This document shows, piece by piece, positions 7,035-14,449 of a DNA stretch of 23,449 nt. Position 1 is the first letter of the stretch; the number at the start of each line of letters is the position of its first letter. Source of the DNA: Lutibacter sp. (GTDB lineage Bacteria; Bacteroidota; Bacteroidia; Flavobacteriales; Flavobacteriaceae); the NCBI RefSeq assembly GCF_021647475.1, contig NZ_JAKIUR010000042.1, positions 1 to 23,449 on the forward strand. The letters run 5' to 3'. A model generated the notes under the pieces. The model worked only from the letters and a program-made list of their open reading frames with translations, ran no database searches and had not been told where the DNA came from. A program made the translations under genes and the position numbers.

Positions 7035-7649
7035 ATGAAAAAAATTATACTTTTATCTTGTTTATTTATTGGAATAGCAAGTTGTAATAAAAAAAAACTA
7101 AGTTACTCTGATGAAATTAAACAATTTCAATATGAATTAAATGTTGAATATAACAATCCAAAAACCTCTCCGTTAACCAAAGAAGATTTAAAAACATTCA
7201 AATCTTTAGAATTTTTTCCTATTGATAAAAAATATCAGGTAGAAGCTACTTTAAAATTAACACCTGATTCACCAATAATGGAAATGCAAACTACTACAAC
7301 AGAAATTCAATTATATAGAAAATTTGCTATTGCTACTTTTCAATTAGATGGAAAAGAATTTAATTTAAGCTTGTACAAAAGTCAAGATTTAATGCAGAAT
7401 CCTGAATTTTATAATTATTTATTTTTACCATTTAACGATTTATCTAATGGTAAAACTACCTACGGAGGTGGTAGATTTATAGATTTAAAATTGCCGTCAA
7501 AAAACACTAAAACCATTATTATAGATTTCAATAAAGCCTACAACCCATATTGTGCTTATAGTCATCGATATTCCTGTCCAATTCCACCAAAAGCAAACAG
7601 CTTAAACATTAAAATACTTGCTGGTGTAAAAGCATTTAAAAAAGAATAG
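7035..7649 (+). CDS. DUF1684 family lipoprotein
   Basis: This is a 204-residue protein from ATG 7035. A lipoprotein signal runs to Cys17 (LFIGIASC), followed by Asn and a lysine run. The DUF1684 domain covers most of the rest. It includes SPLTKEDLKTFKSLEFFPID, a central LYRKFAIATFQLDGKEFNL, NDLSNGKTTYGGGRFIDL, and the diagnostic NPYCAYSHRYSCPIPPKAN near residues 170-190. The strict conservation of that Cys-containing loop in the family suggests a binding or catalytic site, but the biochemical role of DUF1684 is not established to my knowledge. The protein is probably anchored at the periplasmic or outer-membrane face. It stands as a single gene ending in a hairpin shared with the opposing nitrogen operon. 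Confidence 0.85.
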   Translation: MKKIILLSCLFIGIASCNKKKLSYSDEIKQFQYELNVEYNNPKTSPLTKEDLKTFKSLEFFPIDKKYQVEATLKLTPDSPIMEMQTTTTEIQLYRKFAIATFQLDGKEFNLSLYKSQDLMQNPEFYNYLFLPFNDLSNGKTTYGGGRFIDLKLPSKNTKTIIIDFNKAYNPYCAYSHRYSCPIPPKANSLNIKILAGVKAFKKE

Positions 7650-7654
7650 CAAAA

Positions 7655-7683
7655 AGCCTATTCAGCAAATTTATGAATAGGCT
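7655..7683 (-). terminator. Hairpin terminator of the glnK-amt-porin operon
   Basis: AGCCTATTCA and TGAATAGGCT form a perfect 10-bp stem with a 9-base loop. On the minus strand the stem runs directly into TTTTT, so it is a proper terminator for the leftward operon. On the plus strand it has no U tract, but it may still mark the end of the DUF1684 transcript. Confidence 0.75.
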
Positions 7684-7720
7684 ATAACTTAAAATAATTA
7701 ACTAAATCTTTATCTTATTT

Positions 7721-8407
7721 TTAAATAGAGATTGTAAATACTAAATAAGAATTATCTGTATCAGGATTAAAAATTGCTGATGCAGACACTCCTAAACTAT
7801 ATGAATCTGTGATTTTTATATCTTTTGAAGCCGTTAATCCAAAATTGGTTAACTTATAATTAGTATTGGTAGCATAAATTCCATTTCCACCCGCAACAAA
7901 CGCTTCTAATTTAACAGAATCAACCGTAAATGGATACTTTAATTCCGTGTAAACCGAATTTGAATCATCATTATAAACATTCACACCAATCATTATTGAT
8001 AAAGGGAATTTTTTTACACCATCAAAACTTATTGTTGCCTCTCCTGTATGCCTTTGTATCATAAAATAACCAGCAGAAGCTAAATCTCTAGGAAATGAAT
8101 AATCTGTAAATCCCAATGAAATAGGGCCAATAGCATAACTTGCATAGATATCAAATTCTTGACCAACTACTTGTCCTCCTGTTTCATATGAAGCCCATGC
8201 ACCTAGAGTTAAATCTCCTATTTTAAATTCCAAATAAGGTTGAACAGCAGGTGAATCTGAAAATTCTAACCCTCGCCAAACATATCGACTTGCGAAATCA
8301 GCACCTATGTCAAAGGTAGATTTTGATTTGGTTACTTCTTGTGCAAAAATATTCGAGACAAATCCTATAACTGCGAATATTACTATATAATTTTTTATTT
8401 TTTCCAT
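7721..8407 (-). CDS. TorF family putative porin
   Basis: This 228-residue outer-membrane protein has a signal peptide (residues 1-22, ending NIFAQ). It then has the family start TFDIGADFASRYVWRGLEFS followed by DSPAVQPYLEFKIGDL. The remainder is an alternation of amphipathic strands and ends SYLVFTISI, a beta-barrel terminus. The family is known as TIGR02001/TorF-like. It sits third in a leftward run after the PII and ammonium transporter genes, 161 bases behind the latter. Inference: it supplies an outer-membrane route for ammonium or another small nitrogen compound; no substrate is proven from sequence. The spacer contains a small MITE-like element but no terminator, so read-through from amt is plausible. 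Confidence 0.8.
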   Translation of the reverse strand: MEKIKNYIVIFAVIGFVSNIFAQEVTKSKSTFDIGADFASRYVWRGLEFSDSPAVQPYLEFKIGDLTLGAWASYETGGQVVGQEFDIYASYAIGPISLGFTDYSFPRDLASAGYFMIQRHTGEATISFDGVKKFPLSIMIGVNVYNDDSNSVYTELKYPFTVDSVKLEAFVAGGNGIYATNTNYKLTNFGLTASKDIKITDSYSLGVSASAIFNPDTDNSYLVFTISI

Positions 8408-8461
8408 TTCTTCTATTTTTTAATAATATATATCCGTTTTGTGTCATATTTCATATTTATA

Positions 8462-8509
8462 CGTCAACCTGAAACAAGCCCGCTTGTTGCTAGCAGGTCC
8501 ATGGTGACG
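8462..8509. repeat. Short MITE-like element between amt and the porin gene
   Basis: It begins CGTCAACCTGAAAC and ends CATGGTGACG, with inner AAGCCCGCTTG and GCTAGCAGG pieces. Ends and inner parts resemble the 124-bp element at 4947-5070, so this looks like a deleted relative. It lies inside an apparent operon and could form a hairpin in the mRNA between amt and the porin gene. Confidence 0.5.
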
Positions 8510-8568
8510 AACATTTTATGATTAATTACGGGTAATCAATTTTTTAATTAATAATTATTTGATACTTA

Positions 8569-9768
8569 TTATTCATTAAAACAATTTGCTTTATGTTCGT
8601 GAATATCTAAACCATCAACTTCTTCTTCTTTAGAAACTCTTAATCCCATTGTTTTTTTCAAAATGAATAATACAATAAATGATATAGTAATTGCCCAAGC
8701 TGCAATTGCAAATACACCAATAGCTTGAATACCTAATTTATGGAAACCTCCACCATAAAATAAACCACCATCAGTAGCAAACAATCCTACCAATAAAGTT
8801 CCCAATGCTCCTGATACTCCATGAACTGATATAGCTCCAACTGGGTCATCAATTTTTAATTTTTTATCTATAAAGTCAATTGAAAAAACCACCACAACTC
8901 CTGCTATAATTCCAATTGCTAAAGCTCCCGCTGGGCTAACAGCAGCACAACCTGCAGTAACGGCTACCAAACCAGCTAAAATACCATTTAAGGTCATGGA
9001 AATATCAGGTCTGCCATAAGCAATCCAAGTAACAAACATGGCACTTAAAGCTCCAGCAGCTCCAGCGAGATTAGTAGTGATGATAATATCAGCTACATTA
9101 TTTGCATGTTCGCCACTTATTGCTAATTCTGAACCACCATTAAATCCAAACCAACCAAACCAAAGAATAAACACTCCCAACGAACCAATTAATAAATTGT
9201 GTCCAGGAATTGCATTTGATTTTCCTTTTGTGTACTTCCCAATTCTAGGACCCACCATGATGGCAGCTACTAATGCAGCCCAACCACCAACAGAATGTAC
9301 CACACTTGAACCTGCAAAATCAGTAAAGCCCATTTTAGCTAACCAACCTCCACTTTGCCATACCCAATGCCCTGAAATGGGATAAATAATAAGCGTCATT
9401 AAAAGTGAAAAAATCAAGTATGTTGAAAATTTGGTTCGTTCTGCAATTGCACCTGAAACAATTGTTGCTGCAGTAGCAGCAAATACCGTTTGAAAAAACA
9501 AGTTATGCATTTCGTTTGGTTTACTAAAAAACCAAGAAGGAGTTCCAATAAATGAACTAATAGAATCTCCGTACATTAACGAGTAGCCAATTGCCCAAAA
9601 AACCACACTACCAATACAAAAATCCATAATATTTTTCATAATAATATTTCCAGTATTTTTTGATCGAGTAAAACCCGTTTCCACTAGTGTAAAACCAGCT
9701 TGCATAAAAAACACCAAAATCCCTGCAATTACAACCCACATTAAATCTAATACTGCGTTAGTATCCAT
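8569..9768 (-). CDS. amt: Ammonium transporter Amt
   Basis: This 399-residue inner-membrane protein has the full Amt/Mep/Rh architecture: eleven hydrophobic segments and a short cytoplasmic tail (KEEEVDGLDIHEHK). The conserved elements are all present. FMQAGFTLVETGFTRSKN lies in helix 1. Asp150 with DFAGSSVVHSVGG holds His158, and DDPVGAISVHGVSGALG holds the second pore His316. These are the twin His and Asp known to recruit and conduct ammonium in E. coli AmtB. It lies 32 bases downstream of a PII gene on the same strand, the classical pairing in which PII blocks the channel when nitrogen is plentiful. A signal peptide found on some Gram-negative Amt proteins is absent here. Confidence 0.96.
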   Translation of the reverse strand: MDTNAVLDLMWVVIAGILVFFMQAGFTLVETGFTRSKNTGNIIMKNIMDFCIGSVVFWAIGYSLMYGDSISSFIGTPSWFFSKPNEMHNLFFQTVFAATAATIVSGAIAERTKFSTYLIFSLLMTLIIYPISGHWVWQSGGWLAKMGFTDFAGSSVVHSVGGWAALVAAIMVGPRIGKYTKGKSNAIPGHNLLIGSLGVFILWFGWFGFNGGSELAISGEHANNVADIIITTNLAGAAGALSAMFVTWIAYGRPDISMTLNGILAGLVAVTAGCAAVSPAGALAIGIIAGVVVVFSIDFIDKKLKIDDPVGAISVHGVSGALGTLLVGLFATDGGLFYGGGFHKLGIQAIGVFAIAAWAITISFIVLFILKKTMGLRVSKEEEVDGLDIHEHKANCFNE

Positions 9769-9800
9769 AATATATTTTTTAATTAGTTAATTTTTGATGT

Positions 9801-10139
9801 TTACTTAAGAGCATCTGCACCTTTTTCACCCGTTCGTATTCTATAAGACTCTATAACATCGGAAACAAATATTTTACCATCACCAACATTACCTGTATGA
9901 GCAGTTTCTATAATTGCCGCTACAGTTTTTTCTAAAAAAGGATCTGAAACTACGATAGATAAAAACCTACGCTGAATATCGCTTGTGCTATAACTAACAC
10001 CTCTATACACATGACCTTGTTTTTCATTGCCTACTCCTGTTACGTCCCAGTAACTAAAAAAATTGACTTCAATTTGATGTAATGCATCCTTTACTTCACC
10101 AAATTTTGATTTTCGAATAATTGTTTCGATTTTCTTCAT
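9801..10139 (-). CDS. glnK: PII nitrogen regulatory protein (GlnK-type)
   Basis: This 112-residue protein is of normal PII length. It starts KKIETIIRKSKFGEVKDALH. The T-loop is shortened or altered relative to proteobacterial GlnB: GNEKQGHVYRGVSYSTSDIQ, with Tyr45 and Tyr50 at the positions of E. coli Tyr46 and Tyr51 (the uridylylation site). The B-loop TGNVGDGKIFVSDV (about 82-95) is the ATP/2-oxoglutarate binding signature, and the C-loop contains IRTGEKGADAL. It senses 2-oxoglutarate and ATP/ADP and by family knowledge docks on the adjacent ammonium transporter. The gene leads the leftward operon glnK-amt-porin. It has a good promoter box 31 bases upstream and paired inverted repeats behind it. 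Confidence 0.94.
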   Translation of the reverse strand: MKKIETIIRKSKFGEVKDALHQIEVNFFSYWDVTGVGNEKQGHVYRGVSYSTSDIQRRFLSIVVSDPFLEKTVAAIIETAHTGNVGDGKIFVSDVIESYRIRTGEKGADALK

Positions 10140-10169
10140 AATAAAATAATTTTATAGGTTATATGCGGT

Positions 10170-10177
10170 CAAAAGTA
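10170..10177 (-). promoter_or_regulatory. -7 box (TACTTTTG) of the glnK-amt operon
   Basis: On the minus strand a perfect TAnnTTTG lies about 31 bases before the glnK start codon. The proximal half of the inverted repeat at 10190-10216 falls about 12-19 bases further upstream and the distal half about 31-38, so the repeat covers the region where a -33 element would lie. Confidence 0.5.
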
Positions 10178-10189
10178 TATTTATATATT

Positions 10190-10216
10190 TTTACCCCATA
10201 ATTTTATAGGGGTAAA
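10190..10216. promoter_or_regulatory. Inverted repeat (operator candidate) at the glnK promoter
   Basis: TTTACCCC (10190-10197) and GGGGTAAA (10209-10216) are perfect 8-base arms around an 11-base AT loop. The location over the -33 region of the glnK promoter suits a repressor, or an activator touching polymerase. A second, weaker copy follows at 10242-10269. Confidence 0.5.
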
Positions 10217-10241
10217 TATTTTATTATTATATATTTTTTAT

Positions 10242-10269
10242 TTTAACCCTCATTTTATTATGGGATAAA
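10242..10269. promoter_or_regulatory. Second inverted repeat upstream of glnK
   Basis: TTTAACCC (10242-10249) and GGGATAAA (10262-10269) form an imperfect version of the first repeat, with a 12-base loop. The centres of the two repeats are about 52.5 bases apart, five turns of the helix, so dimers on both could face the same side. The rest of 10270-10338, up to the end of crcB, shows only a short ATCATT/AATGAT stem. Confidence 0.4.
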
Positions 10270-10338
10270 TAATTTATATATTAAATTATCCATCATTTTA
10301 TAATGATCGAAATTAAAAAAAAGTTGATTTTTAGAAAA

Positions 10339-10710
10339 TTATAGCAGTTTTGAAAGGTATAAGCCAAAAAAGACTGCTGTAAAACCTAACAATAAAGAAC
10401 TAGTTGTGTAGGCGAAAAAATGAAGATAGTCTCCATTTTTAAAAAAGATGTGATTTTCGTAAGCAAAAGTGGAAAAAGTAGTAAAACCTCCACAAAAACC
10501 GGTAGCTAAAAGTAACGATTGACTTTGAGATAAATGAGGTGTTTTAGCTAAATAACCTAATATTAAACCAATTAACAAGCTTCCTAAAACGTTTGACAAC
10601 ATAGTGCCATAAGGAAGATGAGTATCAAAATTATTCACCCATTTACTTAGCAAATACCTAGAAACGCTTCCAAATCCTCCACCAAGAAAAACTAATAAAA
10701 CTTGTTTCAT
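10339..10710 (-). CDS. crcB: Fluoride channel CrcB/Fluc
   Basis: This 123-residue, four-helix membrane protein expels fluoride as a dual-topology dimer in characterised Fluc proteins. The family motifs are visible: GGGFGSVSRYLLSKW at the start, YGTMLSNVLGSLLIG with the conserved Asn in helix 2, and ATGFCGGFTTFSTFAYE in helix 3. The last carries the phenylalanine pathway and the Na+-site backbone. The single gene means a homodimer, unlike organisms with paired crcB genes. It starts three bases after the stop of the BT_3928-family gene, so it belongs to that leftward operon. There is no room for a fluoride riboswitch directly upstream. Confidence 0.93.
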   Translation of the reverse strand: MKQVLLVFLGGGFGSVSRYLLSKWVNNFDTHLPYGTMLSNVLGSLLIGLILGYLAKTPHLSQSQSLLLATGFCGGFTTFSTFAYENHIFFKNGDYLHFFAYTTSSLLLGFTAVFFGLYLSKLL

Positions 10711-10713
10711 TTT

Positions 10714-11676
10714 TTATAAATTAATTTCATCTATATCTCTTACATTCCACTTACCTGTTACAGTCCCATTTTTTAAAATTACAATTCCTGGATTTGCTCT
10801 TATTATGGTTTTTAATGTGGTTTCATCACAAAATAACATTTCAAAATTGAAATTATATTCTTGCTTATATTTTAGATATGTTTCATTTAATGAAGAAGAC
10901 AATGCGTAAACTAAATAACCTTCTTTCAAGGCTTTATCTGTTATTACTTTTACATTTTTAAATCCTCCTTTTCTACTTTTTTCAATAGAGTTCATCACCA
11001 CTAAAAGCACTTTAGGAGCTTCTAACACTTTGTTTGTTAAATCTTCTCCTTTATTAGATTCTAATAAAAAATCATGAACTGGTGGAAAATCATCACCAAC
11101 ATATTGCATTTGAGCTGGAATATTTTTTCCAACTGCATAAGGTCTAAAATCAATAGTTGGTAAATGTAATAATACATGATACATTAACGTAAAACTTCCT
11201 AAAAGTGATAAAAAAGCAATCCAATTCAATAATGAAATTCTACCGATAGGTTTTATTTCTTTTACCTTAAACAATAGAAAAACAATTAATATTAAAAAGA
11301 ATACATTTTTATAAAAAGTTTGCCAAGGCGTTAAAGTTATGGCATCACCAAAACAACCGCAATCTGTAACTTTATTGTAATATGCTGAGTACCAAGTTAA
11401 AAACAAAAAGAATAAAATTAAGAGTAATAAACTCCAAACTGTAATTTTAGGATAATACCCGATTAATAATAATACGCCCAGAAAAAATTCAATAAAAATT
11501 AAAAAAACTGCTAATGGTAAAGCGTAATGAATTAAACTTTCTATGTTTAACACATCTGCACTTAAATATTCCTGCAATTTATAACTGGTACCTAACGGAT
11601 CTACCATTTTTACAAATCCCGAAAAAATAAATGTTACGCCTATTAGTACCCTAGCAATTTGGATTAAAATTTTCAT
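10714..11676 (-). CDS. BT_3928-family DoxX/MauE-like membrane protein
   Basis: This 320-residue protein has an N-terminal four- to five-helix DoxX/MauE-like part (residues 1-165). It begins ARVLIGVTFIFSGFVKMVDP and holds a periplasmic-side TDCGCFGDAITLTPWQT motif (Cys106 and Cys108). The C-terminal part (about 185-320) is soluble and thioredoxin-fold-like in outline, with APKVLLVVMNSI and FCDETTLKTIIRANPGIVIL, but lacks a CXXC. MauE/DoxX relatives handle disulfides or quinone-linked redox, so a redox role outside the cytoplasm is a possibility. The exact function of the BT_3928 group is unknown. It shares its start with the stop of the DUF1599 gene (one-base overlap at 11676), showing tight co-translation. 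Confidence 0.8.
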   Translation of the reverse strand: MKILIQIARVLIGVTFIFSGFVKMVDPLGTSYKLQEYLSADVLNIESLIHYALPLAVFLIFIEFFLGVLLLIGYYPKITVWSLLLLILFFLFLTWYSAYYNKVTDCGCFGDAITLTPWQTFYKNVFFLILIVFLLFKVKEIKPIGRISLLNWIAFLSLLGSFTLMYHVLLHLPTIDFRPYAVGKNIPAQMQYVGDDFPPVHDFLLESNKGEDLTNKVLEAPKVLLVVMNSIEKSRKGGFKNVKVITDKALKEGYLVYALSSSLNETYLKYKQEYNFNFEMLFCDETTLKTIIRANPGIVILKNGTVTGKWNVRDIDEINL

Positions 11677-12218
11677 TAATTATTTTCTTTTAAATGAATT
11701 AAGGCAAAAATAGCATAATTTATCATATCTTGATAATTAGCATCTATACCTTCTGAAACTAACGTTTTACCCTTATTATTTTCAATTTGTTTAACTCGCA
11801 ATAACTTCTGCAAAATTAAATCGGTTAATGAACTTACACGCATTTCCCGCCAAGCTTCTCCATAATCATGATTTTTATTCTCCATTAATTGCTTCGTGAT
11901 TTTTATATGCTTATCGTACAATTTAATAGCTTCTTCATTAGTTAAATCTGGTTGTTCAGCAATTCCTTTCTCTAGCTGAATCAAAGCCATAACCGAATAA
12001 TTAATAATACCCATAAATTCAGATACCTCACCTTCATCTACTTTTCGGGTAATATTTTCTTGCAATTGTCTTATCCGTTGTGCTTTAATAAAAATTTGGT
12101 CAGTAAGAGACGGCAAACGTAGAATTCTCCAAGCACTTCCATAATCTTTTAATTTATTAATGTATAGGGAACGGCATTTTTCAACAACCTGATTATACTG
12201 TTTTGAAGTTTGTTGCAT
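11676..12218 (-). CDS. Tandem DUF1599 protein
   Basis: This 180-residue protein contains two copies of the same domain. The first has INKLKDYGSAWRILRLPSLT then DQIFIKAQRIRQLQ, and the second has ENKNHDYGEAWREMRVSSLT then DLILQKLLRVKQIE. Each copy ends in a Tyr/Ala-rich helix (GIINYSVMALIQLE and DMINYAIFALIHLK). DUF1599 has been described as a nucleotide-modification-associated domain on the basis of phage contexts. In Bacteroidota it is a stable chromosomal gene, and the biochemical activity is not known to me. It leads the operon DUF1599-BT_3928-crcB, divergent from the LOG-folP operon. Confidence 0.82.
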   Translation of the reverse strand: MQQTSKQYNQVVEKCRSLYINKLKDYGSAWRILRLPSLTDQIFIKAQRIRQLQENITRKVDEGEVSEFMGIINYSVMALIQLEKGIAEQPDLTNEEAIKLYDKHIKITKQLMENKNHDYGEAWREMRVSSLTDLILQKLLRVKQIENNKGKTLVSEGIDANYQDMINYAIFALIHLKENN

Positions 12219-12245
12219 GTAACTTTAATTTGCGTAAATTTCGAA

Positions 12246-12253
12246 CAAATTTA
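12246..12253 (-). promoter_or_regulatory. -7 box (TAAATTTG) for the DUF1599 operon
   Basis: A perfect TAnnTTTG on the minus strand lies 27 bases before the start codon at 12218. A near match for the opposite direction (TAAATTTC, one base off) overlaps this 61-base divergent spacer. No -33 TTG is evident for either. Confidence 0.35.
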
Positions 12254-12279
12254 AGGAATAAAAAAACATCTTGTTAATT

Positions 12280-12861
12280 ATGAAGAAAATTGCCGTTTTT
12301 TGTGGCTCAAGCCTAGGATTTAGTGAGGTTTATAAAAATGATGCTATTAAATTAGGAACCTATTTTGCTGATAATAAAATCAGTTTAGTATATGGTGGAG
12401 GAAAAATTGGAATGATGGGAGCTTTAGCAGATTCTATATTGAAAAAAAACGGTGAAGTTATTGGGGTAATTCCGGGGTTACTTCGTCATGAAGAAGTTGC
12501 TCATTCAAATATTTCTGAAATGATTGTGACTAAAACAATGAGCGATCGTAAAGTTACCATTAGCAAATTAGTAGATGGTTATATTGCCTTACCAGGAGGA
12601 TTTGGAACGTTAGATGAAATTTTTGAAGCACTTACATTAAGTCAGTTAGGTATTGAGCAAAAACCTGTAGGTATTTTAAATACCAATGGCTTTTTTAATC
12701 ATTTAATTAAACAATTAGCCGTTATGGTTGCTGAAGGTTATTTAAAAGAATCTAATAAAAATATGTTAATTACGGCTGATTCTGTAGAAGAATTAATTAC
12801 TAAAATGAATACTTACAAAGCTCCAAAAATTACCAAAGTAATCAATAAAATAGTAAGTTAA
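12280..12861 (+). CDS. LOG-family nucleoside monophosphate phosphoribohydrolase
   Basis: This 193-residue protein starts at ATG 12280; a TTG nine bases earlier is possible but less likely. It has the Rossmann-type start KKIAVFCGSS. The catalytic pair of the LOG family is intact: MSDRK (residues 87-91) and PGGFGTLDE (105-113). Members cleave the N-glycosidic bond of nucleoside 5'-monophosphates. Plant and some bacterial enzymes release cytokinins, but in most bacteria the physiological substrate is undefined and annotation as Rossman fold or TIGR00730 is common. It is the first gene of the operon with folP, whose ATG overlaps its stop by one base (TAATG). Confidence 0.88.
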   Translation: MKKIAVFCGSSLGFSEVYKNDAIKLGTYFADNKISLVYGGGKIGMMGALADSILKKNGEVIGVIPGLLRHEEVAHSNISEMIVTKTMSDRKVTISKLVDGYIALPGGFGTLDEIFEALTLSQLGIEQKPVGILNTNGFFNHLIKQLAVMVAEGYLKESNKNMLITADSVEELITKMNTYKAPKITKVINKIVS

Positions 12862-13694
12862 TGTACAGTATAAATTGCAAAGGAAATTTGGTGGATTTAT
12901 CTTCTCCAAAAGTTATGGGAATTTTGAACATTACACCCAATTCTTTTTTTGATGGTGGAAAATATTCCTCTGAAAAAGAAATTATAAAACATGTAGAAAA
13001 AATGCTTTTAGAAGATGCTACTTTTATTGATATTGGTGCTTATTCTTCAAAACCCGGAGCTAAACCAATTTCAGAGAAAGAAGAATTAGAACGCATTTTA
13101 CCTATAATTAAGACTTTAGTAAAAACATTTCCTAAAATAATAATTTCTATAGATACTTTTAGAAGTGAAGTTGCTAAACAATGCGTATTAAATGGTGCTG
13201 CCATTATAAATGATATTTCTGCAGGAAGTTTAGATAAAAATATGTTTAGGACAATTGCTGAATTACAAGTTCCATACATCATAATGCATATGCAAGGAAT
13301 TCCCGTAAATATGCAATTAAACCCAACTTATGATAATGTGGTGCAAGAATTACTTTTCTATTTCTCTAATAAAATTGCACAACTTAGAAAGCTAGGCGTT
13401 AACGATATTATTACGGATGTAGGTTTTGGTTTTGGAAAATCCTTATCTCATAATTATCAACTTCTAAAGCATTTGGAACTATTTAAAAACTTAGAGGTTC
13501 CTAGTTTAGTTGGAATTTCTCGAAAATCAATGCTTTATAAACCGCTGGAAATTAACCCAGAATCTGCATTAAATGCAACTACCTCTGCAAACACAATTGC
13601 TTTATTAAATGGAGCAAACATTTTACGTGTACATGATGTAAAAGAAGCCAAAGAATGCATTAAAATTGTAAATTTGTTAAAAGAAAATTCATGA
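12861..13694 (+). CDS. folP: Dihydropteroate synthase
   Basis: This 277-residue TIM-barrel enzyme joins 4-aminobenzoate to 6-hydroxymethyl-7,8-dihydropterin diphosphate in folate synthesis; it is the sulfonamide target. The signature blocks are all in order: VMGILNITPNSFFDGGKY, FIDIGAYSSKPGA, IISIDTF, AAIINDISAG, IIMHMQG, ITDVGFGFGKS, SLVGISRKSML and LRVHDVKEA. The first loop is NITPNSFFDGG, where many bacteria have NVTPDSFSDGG. The gene overlaps both neighbours (TAATG upstream, ATGA downstream), so translation is probably coupled to the following lipoprotein gene. Confidence 0.96.
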   Translation: MYSINCKGNLVDLSSPKVMGILNITPNSFFDGGKYSSEKEIIKHVEKMLLEDATFIDIGAYSSKPGAKPISEKEELERILPIIKTLVKTFPKIIISIDTFRSEVAKQCVLNGAAIINDISAGSLDKNMFRTIAELQVPYIIMHMQGIPVNMQLNPTYDNVVQELLFYFSNKIAQLRKLGVNDIITDVGFGFGKSLSHNYQLLKHLELFKNLEVPSLVGISRKSMLYKPLEINPESALNATTSANTIALLNGANILRVHDVKEAKECIKIVNLLKENS

Positions 13695-14404
13695 AGAAAA
13701 TAATAATCCTACTTATTTTAGTTAGCTTTTTTAGCTGTCAAAAAAAAGAAGTAAAAATACCTACATTACCAAACAAAGGTTTTGAAGAGGTAATTTATAA
13801 CCACTCTGAAATATGGATGTTTTTCAATGTAAAAGGTAAAGATACTTTAGTAGAAATTAATAAAAAAAATACCATTGCAACAACACATTGGATTTACAAT
13901 ATAGACCGGAGATTACCTTTAAAAACTTTTATTACATCATTAAAAAAAATAAAGTTTAAACATGCAAACTCAGTACATTCAAAAAAAGGGATGCATGATT
14001 ATTTTAGTTATTCTGATACTATTTCAAAAAAATTATCTTTTATAAAATTCGATTCCATTTCATTTATTACCGATAGTTTATTATCAAAATATGAAATTAA
14101 AAAAAATCCTGAAAAATATATTAATTTCAATAACATCAATTTAACATTTAACAAAAATTCCATTTTTTTAAACGATGCAAAAATTAATAAGGAAAAATTT
14201 AAAAAAATACTATTAGAGTTTATTGATTTCTCATCAGAAAATAAAATGACCTTATTACATTTGAATTTTAGTGACGATTTATTATATCAAGATTTTTTAA
14301 ATTATCTAACTTTAGTAAACAACCTTAAATTACCTGAAATTAAAGTAGATTATAAAATGTTTGTGTTTAATAAAAATAAAGTTCCAAATTGCAATTGCAA
14401 TTAG
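13691..14404 (+). CDS. Lipoprotein of unknown function between folP and cdaA
   Basis: I do not recognise this 237-residue protein. It has a lipoprotein signal ending at Cys16 (LVSFFSC), then Gln and lysines. The mature part is strongly basic and Asn/Lys/Ile-rich with alternating beta strands and helices. Its C-terminal section (NKMTLLHLNFSDDLLYQDFL, then NYLTLVNNLKLPEIKVDYK) loosely recalls the periplasmic domain of ExbD/TolR-type proteins, but without a transmembrane anchor. It ends with a Cys-Asn-Cys-Asn tail. The ATG overlaps the folP stop (ATGA), and cdaA follows after 45 bases. Being wedged between two conserved genes suggests it is a local insertion or a lineage-specific envelope factor. 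Confidence 0.75.
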   Translation: MKKIIILLILVSFFSCQKKEVKIPTLPNKGFEEVIYNHSEIWMFFNVKGKDTLVEINKKNTIATTHWIYNIDRRLPLKTFITSLKKIKFKHANSVHSKKGMHDYFSYSDTISKKLSFIKFDSISFITDSLLSKYEIKKNPEKYINFNNINLTFNKNSIFLNDAKINKEKFKKILLEFIDFSSENKMTLLHLNFSDDLLYQDFLNYLTLVNNLKLPEIKVDYKMFVFNKNKVPNCNCN

Positions 14405-14449
14405 CCATTTATTATCATAACTTTTTCTATTTTTACAAAAACAAGCTCC

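Noticed and set aside
9038..9385. Plus-strand 115-codon frame within amt
   Set aside because: Antisense shadow of a highly conserved coding sequence; proline-rich and with no start context or family features.
10711..10760. Fluoride riboswitch ahead of crcB
   Set aside because: Only three bases separate crcB from the previous gene, and no riboswitch-like pseudoknot sequence is apparent.
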